From Octadecabacter sp. (lineage in GTDB: Bacteria; Pseudomonadota; Alphaproteobacteria; Rhodobacterales; Rhodobacteraceae): DNA of 12,879 nucleotides. Location: the NCBI GenBank assembly GCA_003533975.1, contig DQCL01000263.1, positions 1-12,879 of the forward strand. Reading direction: 5' to 3'. Both the position numbers and the translations under genes were made by a program. This document shows positions 6,886 through 12,879 of this stretch, piece by piece. The notes below the pieces were generated by a model. That model had not been told where the DNA came from. It saw nothing but the letters and a program-made list of their open reading frames with translations, and ran no database searches. Numbering within the stretch: position 1 is the first letter of the stretch; the number at the start of each line of letters is the position of its first letter.

Positions 6886-7365
6886 ATGAAAAATGACCAA
6901 TATATTGATGCAACGGACCGTGAGCTTCTGGCGCTCATTCAAAATGATGCACGCACAAGTCTCGACGTGCTTGCACATGCGATTGACGCGTCACCTGCCA
7001 CGGTTCAGCGGCGATTGAAGCGGATGCGTGAAAACGGTGTCATAGACCGCGAGATTGCTGTGCTGAGTCCCCGCGCTGTCGGGATTCCGATGTTCTTCTT
7101 AGTTCTTGTCGAGCTGGAGCGTGAGCGTGGTTCCGATCTTGATGATTTCCGCCGCACACTGCGAGACGAGCCAGCTGTTCAGCAGGCTTACTACATTACC
7201 GGCGAAGCTGACTTCGCTTTGGTATGCGCCGCACCAGATATGGATGCCTTTGAAGACCTCACCCGCCGTTTGTTTATGGATCGGCCCAACGTGCGCCGTT
7301 TTCGGACATCTGTCGTTATGGATCGAACAAAAGTAGGCTTGGATGTACCGGTCAACGCCAAGTGA
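6886..7365 (+). CDS. Lrp/AsnC family transcriptional regulator
   Basis: A 159-residue regulator with an N-terminal helix-turn-helix (about 8-58; DARTSLDVLAHAIDASPATVQRRLKRM) and a C-terminal RAM/AsnC ligand-binding domain (about 65-150; AYYITGEADFALVCAAPDMDAF). Length and layout are normal for the family, whose members form octamers and respond to amino acids. It is divergent from the PLP enzyme/MOSC operon, so the likely role is to sense the amino acid handled by that operon and to control it along with its own gene. A short AGG about nine bases before the ATG is the only ribosome-site candidate. A hairpin with a T-tract follows the gene. Confidence 0.93.
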   Translation: MKNDQYIDATDRELLALIQNDARTSLDVLAHAIDASPATVQRRLKRMRENGVIDREIAVLSPRAVGIPMFFLVLVELERERGSDLDDFRRTLRDEPAVQQAYYITGEADFALVCAAPDMDAFEDLTRRLFMDRPNVRRFRTSVVMDRTKVGLDVPVNAK

Positions 7366-7422
7366 ACAAGGTTTGACTAAAGCCAGTCACCCCGTCGACC
7401 TTTTGAGTTGAGGCCTATCGAT

Positions 7423-7460
7423 AAACAGACATCCGATGGGCAACCATCAGGGTCTGTTTT
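7423..7460 (+). terminator. probable intrinsic terminator of the Lrp/AsnC gene
   Basis: AAACAGAC (7423-7430) pairs with GTCTGTTT (7452-7459). An inner stem GATGG/CCATC closes a GCAA tetraloop, with a small internal loop between the stems. A run of four Ts ends the right arm. It lies about 57 bp after the regulator stop. Confidence 0.6.
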
Positions 7461-7471
7461 GTCCCGCTAAG

Positions 7472-7540
7472 CCGCCATTCGGGCGGAAACCAAAGCTAAC
7501 AACATGACCGAAATACTCGGATGGCTGCTCTGAGCCCATT
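7472..7540. repeat. diverged relative of the 76-bp intergenic repeat
   Basis: A short inverted repeat CCGCC-ATTCG-GGCGG (7472-7486) is followed by a segment (7504-7538) resembling the end of copies A and B: ATGACC, GAAAT, GATG, a GCT run and TGAGCCCA in the same order. It looks like an older, decayed member of the same family. The alignment is by eye and weak. Confidence 0.4.
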
Positions 7541-8076
7541 CTCCGGTTTTCAGCAACACGTTGAATGTCCGCTCTCCAAGGACTTGGTTGGGCCGGAAGT
7601 GACGGTCAAGGCGCTACGTGCCGCTTACTTGGGAATTGGAAACTCTACATCGCGTGAGCGGCAAAAGCCAGCCAGGGTAAAACAAATCTACCTTTCCAAA
7701 AAATTCTACAAATTTTCTCGGACGACCGAATAACCATTTCCGACCCTAACACGTGGATGGGCCGGTGGGTGGGGTGCCCTGTCTTGTCAAGTCCGCGAGT
7801 CAGGCAGTATCAATCAGCCAAGGGGCCACTCTTGCTTGTCTTGCTTGCTGCTTGGATAAATCTTTCTTAGAATATCATGGCTGCCTTAACGATGCATTGA
7901 CGGCGGGCAGAAAAGCATCTTCGCCAGTAGGGTCGCTAGCCGACGTCCCATTGCCACCGGCTGAAAAAGTAATCGGCTGCAGCAATAAACATACTTTTTT
8001 TTGGAATAACGCACAAAAAAACGCACAAATAGCATCACAAACAGACACTAAATGCAGTCTAAACTATTGATTTTAT
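7541..8076. other. gene-poor stretch, no supported gene
   Basis: Open frames here (up to about 105 codons) lack recognisable domains, convincing ribosome sites or a protein-like composition, so I call none of them. The only structure noted is two copies of ACGCACAAA (8009-8017 and 8021-8029) in an A-rich tract, 48-60 bp from the tRNA fragment to the right. The stretch is probably decayed intergenic DNA. Confidence 0.5.
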
Positions 8077-8121
8077 TGGTAGCGGAGGAGGGACTTGAAC
8101 CCCCGACACGCGGATTATGAT
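8077..8121 (-). other. 3' half of a CAT-anticodon tRNA gene, probable attachment-site (att) remnant
   Basis: Read on the minus strand, 45 bp form a tRNA 3' half. The anticodon loop ATCATAA (CAT in the anticodon position) is at 8121-8115, stem TCCGC at 8114-8110 and variable loop GTGTC. A T-arm GGGGGTTCAAGTCCCTC (8104-8088) has all five pairs possible. Acceptor strand CTCCGCT, discriminator A and encoded CCA (8079-8077) follow. Upstream of the loop the bases (GTATT) do not pair with the stem, so there is no 5' half: the tRNA is broken at the anticodon loop. That is a usual crossover point for tyrosine integrases. The orientation puts any inserted element to the right. It is most likely derived from an elongator tRNA-Met gene, though other CAT tRNAs are possible. 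Confidence 0.75.
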
Positions 8122-8627
8122 AATACTTACCAACTATAATTACAGATAGTTACATGATAGTGTAGATATTTGTGTATAACTTCTGAAACTAGTGATCTGC
8201 GATGCACCTCAAGCTACTGAAAGATAACAAGAAATCCCTACTTTGATAGCTCTCATCATTGTTCCGCTCGTTTGACAGGAGGAGTTCCGATCATCGAAAG
8301 CGGACATTGGATTTGGATGCTGTCAAATTCTGCAATGCGGGACTTTTGAGACAATCGCTGATTTGGCACCAAAGGCCGGTGTTGGCTCTTCGCTACATTG
8401 GCGGCGTCGGCAGGTCTAAAATCAGCCGTCACTGCTTGGGCCTAGTTTGCCGAGATGCCGCATGAAAATCCGCCGTTCATGCGCAGCGCAGCGAAAATAG
8501 ACACTTAGGAGACCGGGTCGCAGGACAAAGCGGCCGCCCGGCACGGAGTGAAAACGTGAAGCGCGTCTTTCGGGGGTTTTTGTTGGGTGGGTTAAGAGTT
8601 GGGTGGTGGATCTTGAAACTGTACACT
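8122..8627. other. AT-rich then repeat-like intergenic stretch, no supported gene
   Basis: Immediately right of the tRNA fragment lies an AT-rich tract with AACTAT (8132-8137) and ATAGTT facing each other across eight bases. This is the sort of sequence seen in integrase arm regions. From about 8380 the sequence resembles roseobacter intergenic repeats. GTTGGGTGG occurs twice at 8582-8590 and 8598-8606. Open frames here have no protein features I recognise. Confidence 0.45.
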
Positions 8628-8628
8628 C

Positions 8629-8673
8629 TTTAACATCCTTAAAGAATTTTGGGCGTTGTTTTAACATCCTTAA
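8629..8673. promoter_or_regulatory. paired TTTAACATCCTTAA boxes
   Basis: The 14-mer TTTAACATCCTTAA occurs at 8629-8642 and 8660-8673, a period of 31 bp or about three helical turns. Each is a near-palindrome with TTAA arms around CATCC; the first extends to CTTTAA/TTAAAG. The pair looks like a regulator site about 220 bp before the DUF4139 gene. The regulator is unknown. Confidence 0.5.
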
Positions 8674-8889
8674 TGTGTGGTTTTTGGCAACTTTTCTGTC
8701 GAAAACCGTGGAGCTTGAGCCACAACGTCAAGATGACTAGCTGCCGTTTTGAGTTAGGGAATGGGTTAATTATTTTTTACGATTTTCGGAATTCTATTTC
8801 GGAAAATGAAAATATAGAACAATCTCTGCTATTTCCAATACAACCACCGGTAACTACAGTGACCGTGAATTTAACACAGGACAATCCAC

Positions 8890-10512
8890 ATGCGTTTTTT
8901 TCTGGCCGTGATTTTAGCAAGCCTTTCAAGTACGGCTTTTGCCGAAGATTTTTACACCACAGCGCCGGTGGTTGCTGCGACGGTTTACGCGGATTTGGCA
9001 AGGGTCAAACGGCGGATCACGATTGATGCCCCCGCAGGGGATCATCAGATTTTTCTACCTGTTATATTTGATGGTATACTCATCGTTCCAAGAATCGAAA
9101 TCTCGCAGAACGCGATGATTAACGATGTAAACTTTGTCGAGAACCGATCCGCAAACTCGCGCTTATTCTTTTCGCCGCTTCAAGAAAAGAGTTGGGAAAA
9201 TCTGGAGTCGGTAAAAGATGAAATCGAGGCGCTGCAAGATAAAATCGCTTTGGCAAAATCAGCGATGGATGCCCGCGAAACGCGGCGCAAGTTCTTGTCA
9301 AAGATCAGCCCGCCGACCGACGTCATTGCATCAGTGGATGACCTAAGCAAAATGGCAGTTTTGGTCGAAGAGCAAACAGCGGCGATATCGCTTGAGATTG
9401 ATCAGGACAGACGCGAGATTCGCGTGCTGGAAAATGAGTTGGATGACGCCACCCAAAAGAGGGACGCGGCAAAGCGCGAATTCGAACGACTTTCACCACC
9501 CGAGGACATTGAAATGATGTTAGGCATTTCTGTTTCTGTCGCATCCGCCAGCCCCATCATCCTGGAGTTCGACAGTTTCGCCAAGGCTAGTTGGGAGATG
9601 TCATATGAATTCGATCTGATCGAAAGAGATACACCACGCGTGCGCGTGGGCCGAAGGATATTTGTCGGAAACTATTCAGGAGAAGTCTGGTCGGACGTCG
9701 ATCTGACGCTATCCACGCTAGAAGTTGAAACGTCAATTTCACCGTACAGCGCATATTCACGCAAGGCATCAATCGCTCCGATAGTTGAGGAACCACCTGA
9801 AAGCGAATTGGGGAGCATGGAAGCACCAATGATGGCTGCTGCAGTAATGGTTGAAGAAGCCTCTTCTAGCTTTGCTGGGGCAGAATTTGACGGATCGGTG
9901 ATCGAGTATATTCACCCCACAAAGGTCAGCATCTTTGACGAAGAGGCGTGGTTCTTAACCCTGCCCCCGCTTTCGTTTGACGCAGAAACGTTGATACACG
10001 CTGTCCCAAGGAGCGATGATACAGCATTCCTGATGGCAAGATTCATCAATTCAAGCGCGGAAATTCTGCTGCCCGGCTTGGCGAATTTTTATAGAAACGG
10101 AATTTTCATTGGCCGCGAAGAGATCGACACCGTTCCAGCCCGGTCCGAAGCTACATTGGCGTTTGGGCCAATTCGGGGTCTCCGCCTGAGTCGCGTTCTC
10201 GAACGCAATAACACTGGCGACACCGGATTCATCAGCAAGTCAAACACGCGAAATCAATCCGTTCGCCTGACAGTTGAAAACCTGACGACCCAGCCGCAGA
10301 ATGTTCGCACGTTTTACGCGCTGCCCTATTCGGAACAGGACGATCTGAATGTCGCTTACAAATCAACACCTGCGCCTGACGAGATGGATGTCGACGACAA
10401 GCGTGGTGTGAACGCTTGGGATCTGGAAATACAACCCGGCGAGACGAAAGAAATTGCACTCGACTTTTCGCTCGACTGGCCAGAGGGATGGAAGCTGAGC
10501 TGGCGACCCTAG
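8890..10512 (+). CDS. exported DUF4140/DUF4139 (MuiA-like) protein of unknown function
   Basis: This 540-residue protein has a signal peptide (1-18, cleavage after AFA) and should be periplasmic or surface-exposed. Residues 26-90 fit the N-terminal DUF4140 strand domain (ATVYADLARVKRRITIDAPAGDHQIFLP). A charged, heptad-like coiled-coil region spans about 98-200. The DUF4139 domain follows from about 215 (SWEMSYEFDL; NYSGEVWSDVDLTLSTLEV) to the end, with the usual closing DWPEGWKLSW. A low-complexity Ala/Met/Glu stretch lies around 300-325. Members are sometimes called mucoidy inhibitor MuiA, but a molecular function is not established. An AGGA precedes the start. It has no operon partner; an IS66 remnant begins about ten bases after the stop. 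The family call is solid and the role unknown. Confidence 0.85.
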   Translation: MRFFLAVILASLSSTAFAEDFYTTAPVVAATVYADLARVKRRITIDAPAGDHQIFLPVIFDGILIVPRIEISQNAMINDVNFVENRSANSRLFFSPLQEKSWENLESVKDEIEALQDKIALAKSAMDARETRRKFLSKISPPTDVIASVDDLSKMAVLVEEQTAAISLEIDQDRREIRVLENELDDATQKRDAAKREFERLSPPEDIEMMLGISVSVASASPIILEFDSFAKASWEMSYEFDLIERDTPRVRVGRRIFVGNYSGEVWSDVDLTLSTLEVETSISPYSAYSRKASIAPIVEEPPESELGSMEAPMMAAAVMVEEASSSFAGAEFDGSVIEYIHPTKVSIFDEEAWFLTLPPLSFDAETLIHAVPRSDDTAFLMARFINSSAEILLPGLANFYRNGIFIGREEIDTVPARSEATLAFGPIRGLRLSRVLERNNTGDTGFISKSNTRNQSVRLTVENLTTQPQNVRTFYALPYSEQDDLNVAYKSTPAPDEMDVDDKRGVNAWDLEIQPGETKEIALDFSLDWPEGWKLSWRP

Positions 10513-10521
10513 CAATGGCAT

Positions 10522-10625
10522 AAATCATAAACCGCCGCCCGCTTGCACCTGACGCCCTCAGCCGTATTGCGGACCACAAGATCAACAGGTTTGATGAGCT
10601 GCTGCCAAGGAGTTATAAGGGGTAA
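10522..10625 (+). pseudogene. C-terminal fragment of IS66-family transposase (TnpC)
   Basis: About 33 codons in the frame starting at 10524 read ...PLAPDALSRIADHKINRFDELLP..., followed by TAA at 10623. This matches the conserved tail of IS66-family TnpC transposases as I know it (ADHKINRxDELLP). The rest of the gene is absent; a stop (10521-10523) and the DUF4139 gene lie directly to the left. Confidence 0.75.
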
Positions 10626-10695
10626 AAGGGGCGCTAACCCGCTAGAATCGCAGCATTCTCCTCGCGCGATAAGGGCGGGTTCGCCGGACGCTTAC
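10522..10695 (+). mobile_element. 3' remnant of an IS66-type insertion sequence
   Basis: The transposase tail is followed by a terminal segment ending in CGGACGCTTAC at 10695. Read inward this starts GTAAGCGTCC, the typical IS66-family inverted-repeat start. The opposite end and the rest of the element are not in this place, so this is a deletion relic abutting the DUF4139 gene. No target duplication can be recognised. Confidence 0.7.
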
Positions 10696-10985
10696 GGTCC
10701 GCTTCGTCCGCGACCCGGTCATCCAACACCCTGCTTGAACAACAACACGGCTAATGGCTGGTTTTGGGCAAAAATTCGCAACCGCAGAAATTCGCCAACC
10801 CTTTATCGTCAGCTTCGGACGGACGGCAGGTTTGCGCCACTTGTGGCCGTTAGTGCGCCGCACAGCATCGGTCGAAGTGAGCTCGAAGTTGCCATTCGCT
10901 GCGGGTTGCACCAAGGTCTGCCAAGCGGACAAAGCTGCCGTTTACTTATTTACCCAAGTAGTAAAAGTTGGCTTTTGCCAACCTT
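10696..10985. repeat. intergenic stretch with degenerate roseobacter-type repeats
   Basis: No gene is supported between the IS relic and the TetR promoter. The segment 10890-10935 contains TGCCATTCGCTGC, TGCACCAA and GCGGACAAAG in the same order and similar spacing as 12311-12355, so both belong to one degenerate repeat family. Frames crossing it are rich in Arg, Ser and Pro without domain features. Confidence 0.5.
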
Positions 10986-11047
10986 GAAAATGATCAATTT
11001 TCTGTGAAACCGTTGATATTTTAAAATCTTCGTTTTAGATATATATT
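10986..11047 (+). promoter_or_regulatory. promoter and operator of the TetR gene, probably leaderless
   Basis: TTGATA (11013-11018) and TAGATA (11036-11041) are spaced 17 bp. A start about seven bases later would fall on the A of the TetR start codon, and no ribosome site precedes it. Two palindromes are visible: GAAAAT-GATCA-ATTTTC (10986-11002), and ATTTTAAAAT (11018-11027) between the promoter boxes, a natural site for autorepression. Confidence 0.5.
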
Positions 11048-11623
11048 ATGGGACGTCCTAGATCATATAATCGCGCTGAAATTGTCGAAAAAGCTGTCAT
11101 ACTTTTTCGACAAAACGGCTATAAAGCCGTATCCATTGGAAACATCGTAGAAGCGACCGGCATGAATACCGCGAGTATGTACAAGGAATTTGGGGACAAG
11201 AACGGATTGTTCGTAGAAGCCCTTAACCTTTACAGAGGGTATCTGGAATCAACACGCGCACAACTTCTCATAGATCAGCCAAATATTTCCGGAATTGAGC
11301 AGTTTTTGAAAAGTGTTGTAGAGGAAGCCTCAGGCGATGCGTATCATGGCTGCTTGATCATGAACCATTTGACGCAGAAGAATCTGATTAGTCATGAAGC
11401 TGAAGAAATCATAGGGGCATTTTGCGAAGGTTTAGAGGCCCTTCTCGAATCTGCGCTGAAAAATGCGCGGGCACAGGGCGAAATTCCAGCTGAGAAAGAT
11501 CCCGCCAGCTTGGCAAAATTTTTCGCGTGCCTTGTACATGGGTTTATTCTTTATGGACGTCATGAAAACAAAAAGAATGGTTTTTCAGCAGTTTACGAAA
11601 CAGCCATGGAAGTTCTTCATTAA
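11048..11623 (+). CDS. TetR/AcrR family transcriptional regulator
   Basis: A 191-residue repressor with a typical TetR DNA-binding domain (about 8-55). Its HTH is SIGNIVEATGMNTASMYKEFGDKNGLF, preceded by the usual helix IVEKAVILFRQNGYKAV. The C-terminal ligand domain contains GCLIMN (101-106), seen in a common TetR subgroup, and Cys102, Cys125 and Cys161, which could allow redox or electrophile sensing (inference). It is followed on the same strand, after 123 bp with its own promoter, by a SnoaL-like gene that shares short promoter words with it. That gene is the best candidate target. The gene appears more AT-rich than the left half of the window. The ligand is unknown. Confidence 0.93.
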   Translation: MGRPRSYNRAEIVEKAVILFRQNGYKAVSIGNIVEATGMNTASMYKEFGDKNGLFVEALNLYRGYLESTRAQLLIDQPNISGIEQFLKSVVEEASGDAYHGCLIMNHLTQKNLISHEAEEIIGAFCEGLEALLESALKNARAQGEIPAEKDPASLAKFFACLVHGFILYGRHENKKNGFSAVYETAMEVLH

Positions 11624-11648
11624 CCGTATCCGGACTAAAGTTTTTAGA

Positions 11649-11709
11649 TTGACCATTTTAGAATAATCGTTTTATAAAGGTATCGTCATATAATTGATGA
11701 AACCGATAC
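11649..11709 (+). promoter_or_regulatory. promoter and inverted-repeat operator of the SnoaL-like gene
   Basis: TTGACC (11649-11654) and TATAAA (11673-11678) are spaced 18 bp, a good sigma-70 promoter. Directly downstream, over the expected start point, GTATCG (11680-11685) faces CGATAC (11704-11709), with TCAT (11686-11689) and ATGA (11697-11700) nested inside. This is either an operator or a leader hairpin. TGAAACCG and TCGTTTTA occur here and in the TetR promoter. Confidence 0.55.
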
Positions 11710-11746
11710 AACGATGTCGGTCAGTAAATTGAACCAGGAGAGTGTT

Positions 11747-12160
11747 ATGTCTAATTTTGATACTGCGATGAACTTTTTCGATGCATGTGAAACCGGCAAG
11801 GGTTGGAATGCTTGCAAGGAATTCTGTAGCGATGGGGCAACGTTTTCTGCTCAGGCTGATGCCTTGGGTGAGATCACTACCGTTGAAGCATATTCAGAAT
11901 GGATGAAGGGGTTTTTGGTGCCAGTGCCAAACGGAAAGTATGAGATCAAATCATTCGCCGAAGACAACGCGCGTGGCAATGTGACAGCAGTCGCAATCTT
12001 TCATGGCACACATTCAGTCGACGCCGGAAACGGTGCGCCGACCGGAAAAACTATCGCTGCGGATTACGTGTATGTGATGGATTTCACTGACGGTAAAATC
12101 AGCCACATGAACAAAATCTGGAACGATTTGCATTCACTGAAACAGCTGGGCTGGGCATAA
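11747..12160 (+). CDS. SnoaL/NTF2-like fold small protein
   Basis: A 137-residue protein of the NTF2-like superfamily (SnoaL-like). It starts with the helical segment FDTAMNFFDACETGKGWNACKEFCSDGATF and ends with strands typical of the fold (TIAADYVYVMDFTDGKISHMNKIWNDLHSLKQLGW). Members include polyketide cyclases, isomerases and stress- or steroid-related binding proteins, so no reaction is assigned. It has Cys14, Cys23 and Cys27. The start at 11747 is preferred because AGGAG lies six bases upstream; an ATG at 11714 would add eleven residues without a ribosome site. It has its own promoter and follows a TetR gene, so induction by the TetR ligand is the likely mode of control. A strong hairpin follows the gene. 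Confidence 0.85.
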   Translation: MSNFDTAMNFFDACETGKGWNACKEFCSDGATFSAQADALGEITTVEAYSEWMKGFLVPVPNGKYEIKSFAEDNARGNVTAVAIFHGTHSVDAGNGAPTGKTIAADYVYVMDFTDGKISHMNKIWNDLHSLKQLGWA

Positions 12161-12179
12161 ATCATTAACAATTCATGGA

Positions 12180-12208
12180 AAGTCGCCGACACGTAATGTC
12201 GGCGACTT
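12180..12208 (+). terminator. hairpin terminating the SnoaL-like gene
   Basis: A perfect 12-bp stem (AAGTCGCCGACA with TGTCGGCGACTT) around a five-base loop begins 19 bp after the stop codon. The following TTCTACCTGTT is only a weak T-tract, so termination may be partial or the hairpin may protect the 3' end. Confidence 0.65.
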
Positions 12209-12304
12209 CTACCTGTTCGAAACGAATAAAGTCGTCTACCGTGAATTCACAGTTTCGGTTCAAAAATGCAAAAAAAGTGTGACAGGTTTTTGGCAGTTTG
12301 GGCT

Positions 12305-12396
12305 CATTCCTGCCATTCGCTGCAAAATGCACCAATGGCCGTTGTGCGGACAAAGTGAACTTTCGCTGCATGTGCGCCAATGTCCGGTCTGGTGAA
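12305..12396. repeat. degenerate roseobacter-type intergenic repeat
   Basis: TGCCATTCGCTGC (12311-12323), TGCACCAA and GCGGACAAAG recur from 10890-10935. They are followed by a second set of similar words (TTCGCTGCATGTGCGCCAATGTCCGG) in roughly inverted and direct arrangement. The gap 12209-12482 holds only this repeat; I see no gene there. Confidence 0.5.
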
Positions 12397-12482
12397 CCGT
12401 TCAACAAACGGTGATTTTAGGCAGACCTATGCGGGAGTGGCGAAGGTTTGGTTTGAGCCTAGCGTTTTGCTAAATCTCTCAA

Positions 12483-12879
12483 TCAAATCGCCTTTTGGTT
12501 CACCCGCTTCGACAACTCGGCAGCGCTTTCTTTCCGCTCGCTGTAACGGTCGAGCAGGTAAGCCTTGTTGTCACGGGTGAGCAGCGTGAACTTCATCAGC
12601 TCTTCCATGACATCAACCATCCTGTCGTAGAACGGCGAGGGTTTCATGCGGTCCGCGTCGTCGAATTCCAGAAACGCCTTCGGGGTGGAAGACTGGTTCG
12701 GAATGGTCAGCAGGCGCATCCAGCGACCGAGGATGCGGAGCTGGTTCACAGCGTTGAAGCTTTGAGAGCCGCCACTGACCTGCATGACGGCCAGCGTCTT
12801 GCCTTGCGTCGGTCGCACGCCGCCGAGTGAAAGCGGTATCCAGTCGATCTGAGTTTTCATGATGCCGGTCATCGCGCCG
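12483..12879 (-). CDS. arsH: ArsH, NADPH-dependent FMN reductase / organoarsenical oxidase, C-terminal part
   Basis: This is the C-terminal 132 residues of ArsH; the frame stays open to the right edge, so the N-terminal part (about 100 residues with the FMN phosphate-binding loop) lies outside the window. The visible part is strongly characteristic: [60 protein letters not shown], then [19 protein letters not shown]. ArsH is a flavoprotein that reduces oxygen or quinones with NADPH and oxidises trivalent organoarsenicals. It is usually last in ars operons, so further ars genes would be expected beyond the right edge. The internal ATG at 12872 is not the start. It is convergent with the SnoaL-like gene. 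Confidence 0.93.
   Translation of the reverse strand, partial: GAMTGIMKTQIDWIPLSLGGVRPTQGKTLAVMQVSGGSQSFNAVNQLRILGRWMRLLTIPNQSSTPKAFLEFDDADRMKPSPFYDRMVDVMEELMKFTLLTRDNKAYLLDRYSERKESAAELSKRVNQKAI

Noticed and set aside
7753..8070. 105-codon plus-strand open frame
   Set aside because: No domain, no convincing ribosome site, odd Cys/Ser/Ala composition, and it ends in A-rich repeats next to the tRNA fragment.
8077..8160. Complete tRNA-Met gene
   Set aside because: The T-arm, acceptor strand and anticodon loop are present, but bases upstream of the loop do not form the anticodon stem, D-arm or 5' acceptor strand.
8259..8465. 68-codon plus-strand open frame with a nearby GGAGGAG
   Set aside because: The purine-rich stretch lies inside the frame rather than before its start, and the translation has no protein-like features.
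8582..8606. GTTGGGTGG direct repeats as an origin or iteron
   Set aside because: Only two copies, with no replication gene or DnaA-box cluster nearby.
10543..11007. 154-codon plus-strand open frame
   Set aside because: It runs through the IS66 tail in a different frame from the recognisable transposase residues and then through intergenic repeats.
12165..12407. 80-codon minus-strand open frame
   Set aside because: It spans the 12-bp hairpin and the degenerate repeat and has no recognisable features.

Overview
The window looks like a stretch of a marine alphaproteobacterial (Rhodobacteraceae/Roseobacter-type) chromosome or large replicon. This rests on the moderately GC-rich codon use, the mix of gene families, and several degenerate stem-loop intergenic repeats of a kind I associate with roseobacter genomes. 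No rRNA, complete tRNA, CRISPR array or integrase is visible. All assignments come from reading motifs by eye; no database search was possible.

Left part (1-2200): a two-gene minus-strand operon for periplasmic sulfite oxidation. It encodes a Tat-exported molybdenum sulfite dehydrogenase (SorA/SorT/SoxC family), then an exported diheme cytochrome c, its probable electron acceptor. A terminator-like hairpin lies between them and an ECF-type promoter candidate lies upstream. From 2363 to 3902 a small module follows: a VOC-fold protein and a divergent HTH-WYL (YafY-type) regulator sharing a palindrome-rich intergenic region. The module is bracketed by two nearly identical 76-bp stem-loop repeats.

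Centre (4003-7460): a compact metabolic unit. A PLP-dependent diaminopropionate ammonia-lyase/threonine dehydratase-like enzyme overlaps by 4 bp (ATGA) with a 583-residue MOSC / flavin reductase / 2Fe-2S ferredoxin fusion. A divergent Lrp/AsnC regulator probably controls the pair. The fusion looks like a self-contained reductive molybdoenzyme resembling YcbX/mARC plus its own electron-transfer chain. The PLP enzyme would remove an amino group from a small amino acid whose identity is open.

Right part (7461-12879): about 1.5 kb without convincing genes. It contains a 45-bp 3' fragment of a CAT-anticodon tRNA, cut in the anticodon loop, which is typical of an integrated element's distal attachment site. 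By its orientation an element would lie to its right. There follow paired TTTAACATCCTTAA boxes, a lone exported DUF4139 (MuiA-like) protein, the 3' remnant of an IS66-type insertion sequence, a TetR regulator with a probably leaderless promoter, a SnoaL/NTF2-like protein likely controlled by that TetR, a 12-bp-stem hairpin, and the C-terminal part of ArsH running off the right edge. The accessory character of these genes fits a decayed genomic island, but no integrase or second att copy is inside the window.
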